Of a DNA stretch of 64,000 bases, positions 62,979 to 64,000 are shown one piece after another. The translations under genes were made by a program, and so were the position numbers. The DNA is from Sternotherus odoratus. Lineage: Eukaryota > Chordata > Testudines > Kinosternidae. The DNA lies in NCBI GenBank assembly GCA_032164245.1, contig JAVMKO010000004.1, positions 30,233,626 to 30,297,625 on the forward strand, in the 5' to 3' direction. The notes beneath the pieces are model-generated. The model did not search any database and was not told where the DNA came from. It saw only the letters and a program-made list of their open reading frames with translations. The first letter of the stretch is position 1. Every line of letters starts with the position of its first letter.

Positions 62979-63185
62979 TCAAGAATCAGAGAGGTAGCCG
63001 TGTTAGTCTGGAATAGCAGAGGTAACAAAGTCCTGTGGCACCTTAAAGACTAACTATAAAGTTTTGAAGCATAAGCTTTCGTGGGCTAATACCCACTTCA
63101 TCCAACGAAGTGGGTATTAGCCCACGAAAGCTTATGCTTCAAAACTTTATAATTAGTCTTTAAGGTGCCACAGGACTTTGTTACT
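62979..63185. mobile_element. Foldback PLE-type tail insertion with 12-bp TSD
   Basis: A sense half (about 62983-63106) runs from TCAGAGAGGTAGCCGTGTTA through AAGGTGCC-type sequence to CCACTTCATCCAACG. It is followed at once by its near-perfect reverse complement (about 63107-63185), ending GGACTTTGTTA. The whole 207-bp unit is flanked by exact ACAAACATGATA at 62967-62978 and 63186-63197. Confidence 0.85.
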
Positions 63186-63211
63186 ACAAACATGATAATT
63201 ATCCTTTAGGC

Positions 63212-63388
63212 CACTGGTTCACATTCTGTGATCTGTGGGCCTCTTGCAGCCCAATCAGCACACAGCTGCAGTTCATGTAATATCCTCAGGACTATTTTGG
63301 TAATATATATATTGTATGGATGAATCTCACATAACACATGGAGATCTGCACATGCAGTCCACAATGGTAAATAGGTTGAGAACCATTG
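63212..63388. mobile_element. hAT-type MITE
   Basis: Ends CACTGGTTCACATTCTG and, inverted, CAATGGTTCTCAACCTA, flanked by CTTTAGGC (63204-63211) and TTTTAGGC (63389-63396), 7 of 8 matching. Confidence 0.75.
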
Positions 63389-63396
63389 TTTTAGGC

Positions 63397-64000
63397 ACTT
63401 GGCCATCCAGTTGATGGTGGTGGGTCCGTTTGTGGAGGATAGCTGGATGCCACTGGAATATTGGTGACTCTGAAACCTATGGTATTTTATGACCTTTCTT
63501 GGAGTTGTCACATATATATTAAAGGTGACAGAAGACCATTGCCTTCACTCCATCCTATGGGCTACTGGAGTAGAAGTATAATTTGCCAGATCTGTAATCT
63601 ATTTCTTCTAGGTTGTGATATTTAGTAGGAATACTTATTTGTTAATATAAGCAGATGTCCACAGGATTGTTGCACTTTAAACTTGAAAATAAGTGACTGG
63701 AAAAGAGAATCAATGAAAAAAATATATCAGTCAAATCACATGGTCAGATATAAAGATATTAATCCCCAGGGAATATATGATTTTCTGCAAAATATCAAAA
63801 TTAAAATTCCCTTGGTTGACACACAATTCTAAAAAAAATATTTTTTTGGTTCTCAAAGCATCAGATCCTTATTCCCTGAACTAAAATCATGTCACAACAC
63901 ATTTCTGATTGTTGCCATCTTCAGACTTTTTAAGAGTTTCGTTAAGTCACTTTACACTCTATAATCTTCCAGATCCCGAATTCTGCAGGTTCGCTCAACC
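63397..64000. other. No recognised feature
   Basis: AT-rich flank to the window end. Confidence 0.4.

Overview
The window is vertebrate nuclear DNA, most likely from a turtle or a close sauropsid. One spliced gene sits among CR1 LINEs, Penelope-like (PLE) tails, many hAT and Harbinger-type MITEs, a Harbinger transposon and old MIR-like sequence. The species call is inference from the repeat mixture; I could not search any database. GENE: the only recognisable host gene is ARSJ (arylsulfatase J) on the minus strand. Exon 1 (54530-54906) lies in a CpG island (about 54640-56240). Exon 2 (8375-9770) carries the rest of the protein. A 44,759-bp intron with a consensus GTAAGT donor and a TTTTTCAG acceptor separates them. 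Joined, the exons give 590 codons plus a stop with no frame break, and all sulfatase active-site motifs are present. LAYOUT: 1-8374 is downstream of ARSJ (3' UTR, then flank) with a composite hAT insertion (1733-2381), a large minisatellite-bearing hAT element with a perfect target-site duplication (TSD) at 3770-4942, and a PLE tail (6722-6936). 9771-54529 is the ARSJ intron. It holds several CR1 fragments, a second array-bearing hAT element (17595-18828), a rearranged CR1 cluster with a 39-bp micro-inversion (23690-26050), a PLE containing both a hAT MITE and a solo LTR (30812-32618), a three-part microsatellite, a nearly intact Harbinger transposon (44277-48776) inserted in another element, and a foldback PLE-type insertion (53726-53875). 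56241-64000 is upstream of ARSJ, with a Tigger-like terminus and GC-rich array (57083-57440), a Helitron-like element (57441-58412), MITEs and a second foldback insertion (62979-63185). MOST NOTABLE: the Harbinger element has convergent genes. A Myb/SANT-like DNA-binding protein lies on the plus strand (two exons, one frameshift). A DDE transposase lies on the minus strand, interrupted by a single TAG. A third, unrecognised 96-codon minus-strand reading frame (45365-45655) lies inside the Myb-gene intron, behind a plausible splice acceptor. Other points worth checking are the CR1 micro-inversion, three G-rich arrays inside three different DNA transposons (all G-rich on the ARSJ template strand), and palindromic PLE-type insertions that carry their own TSDs.
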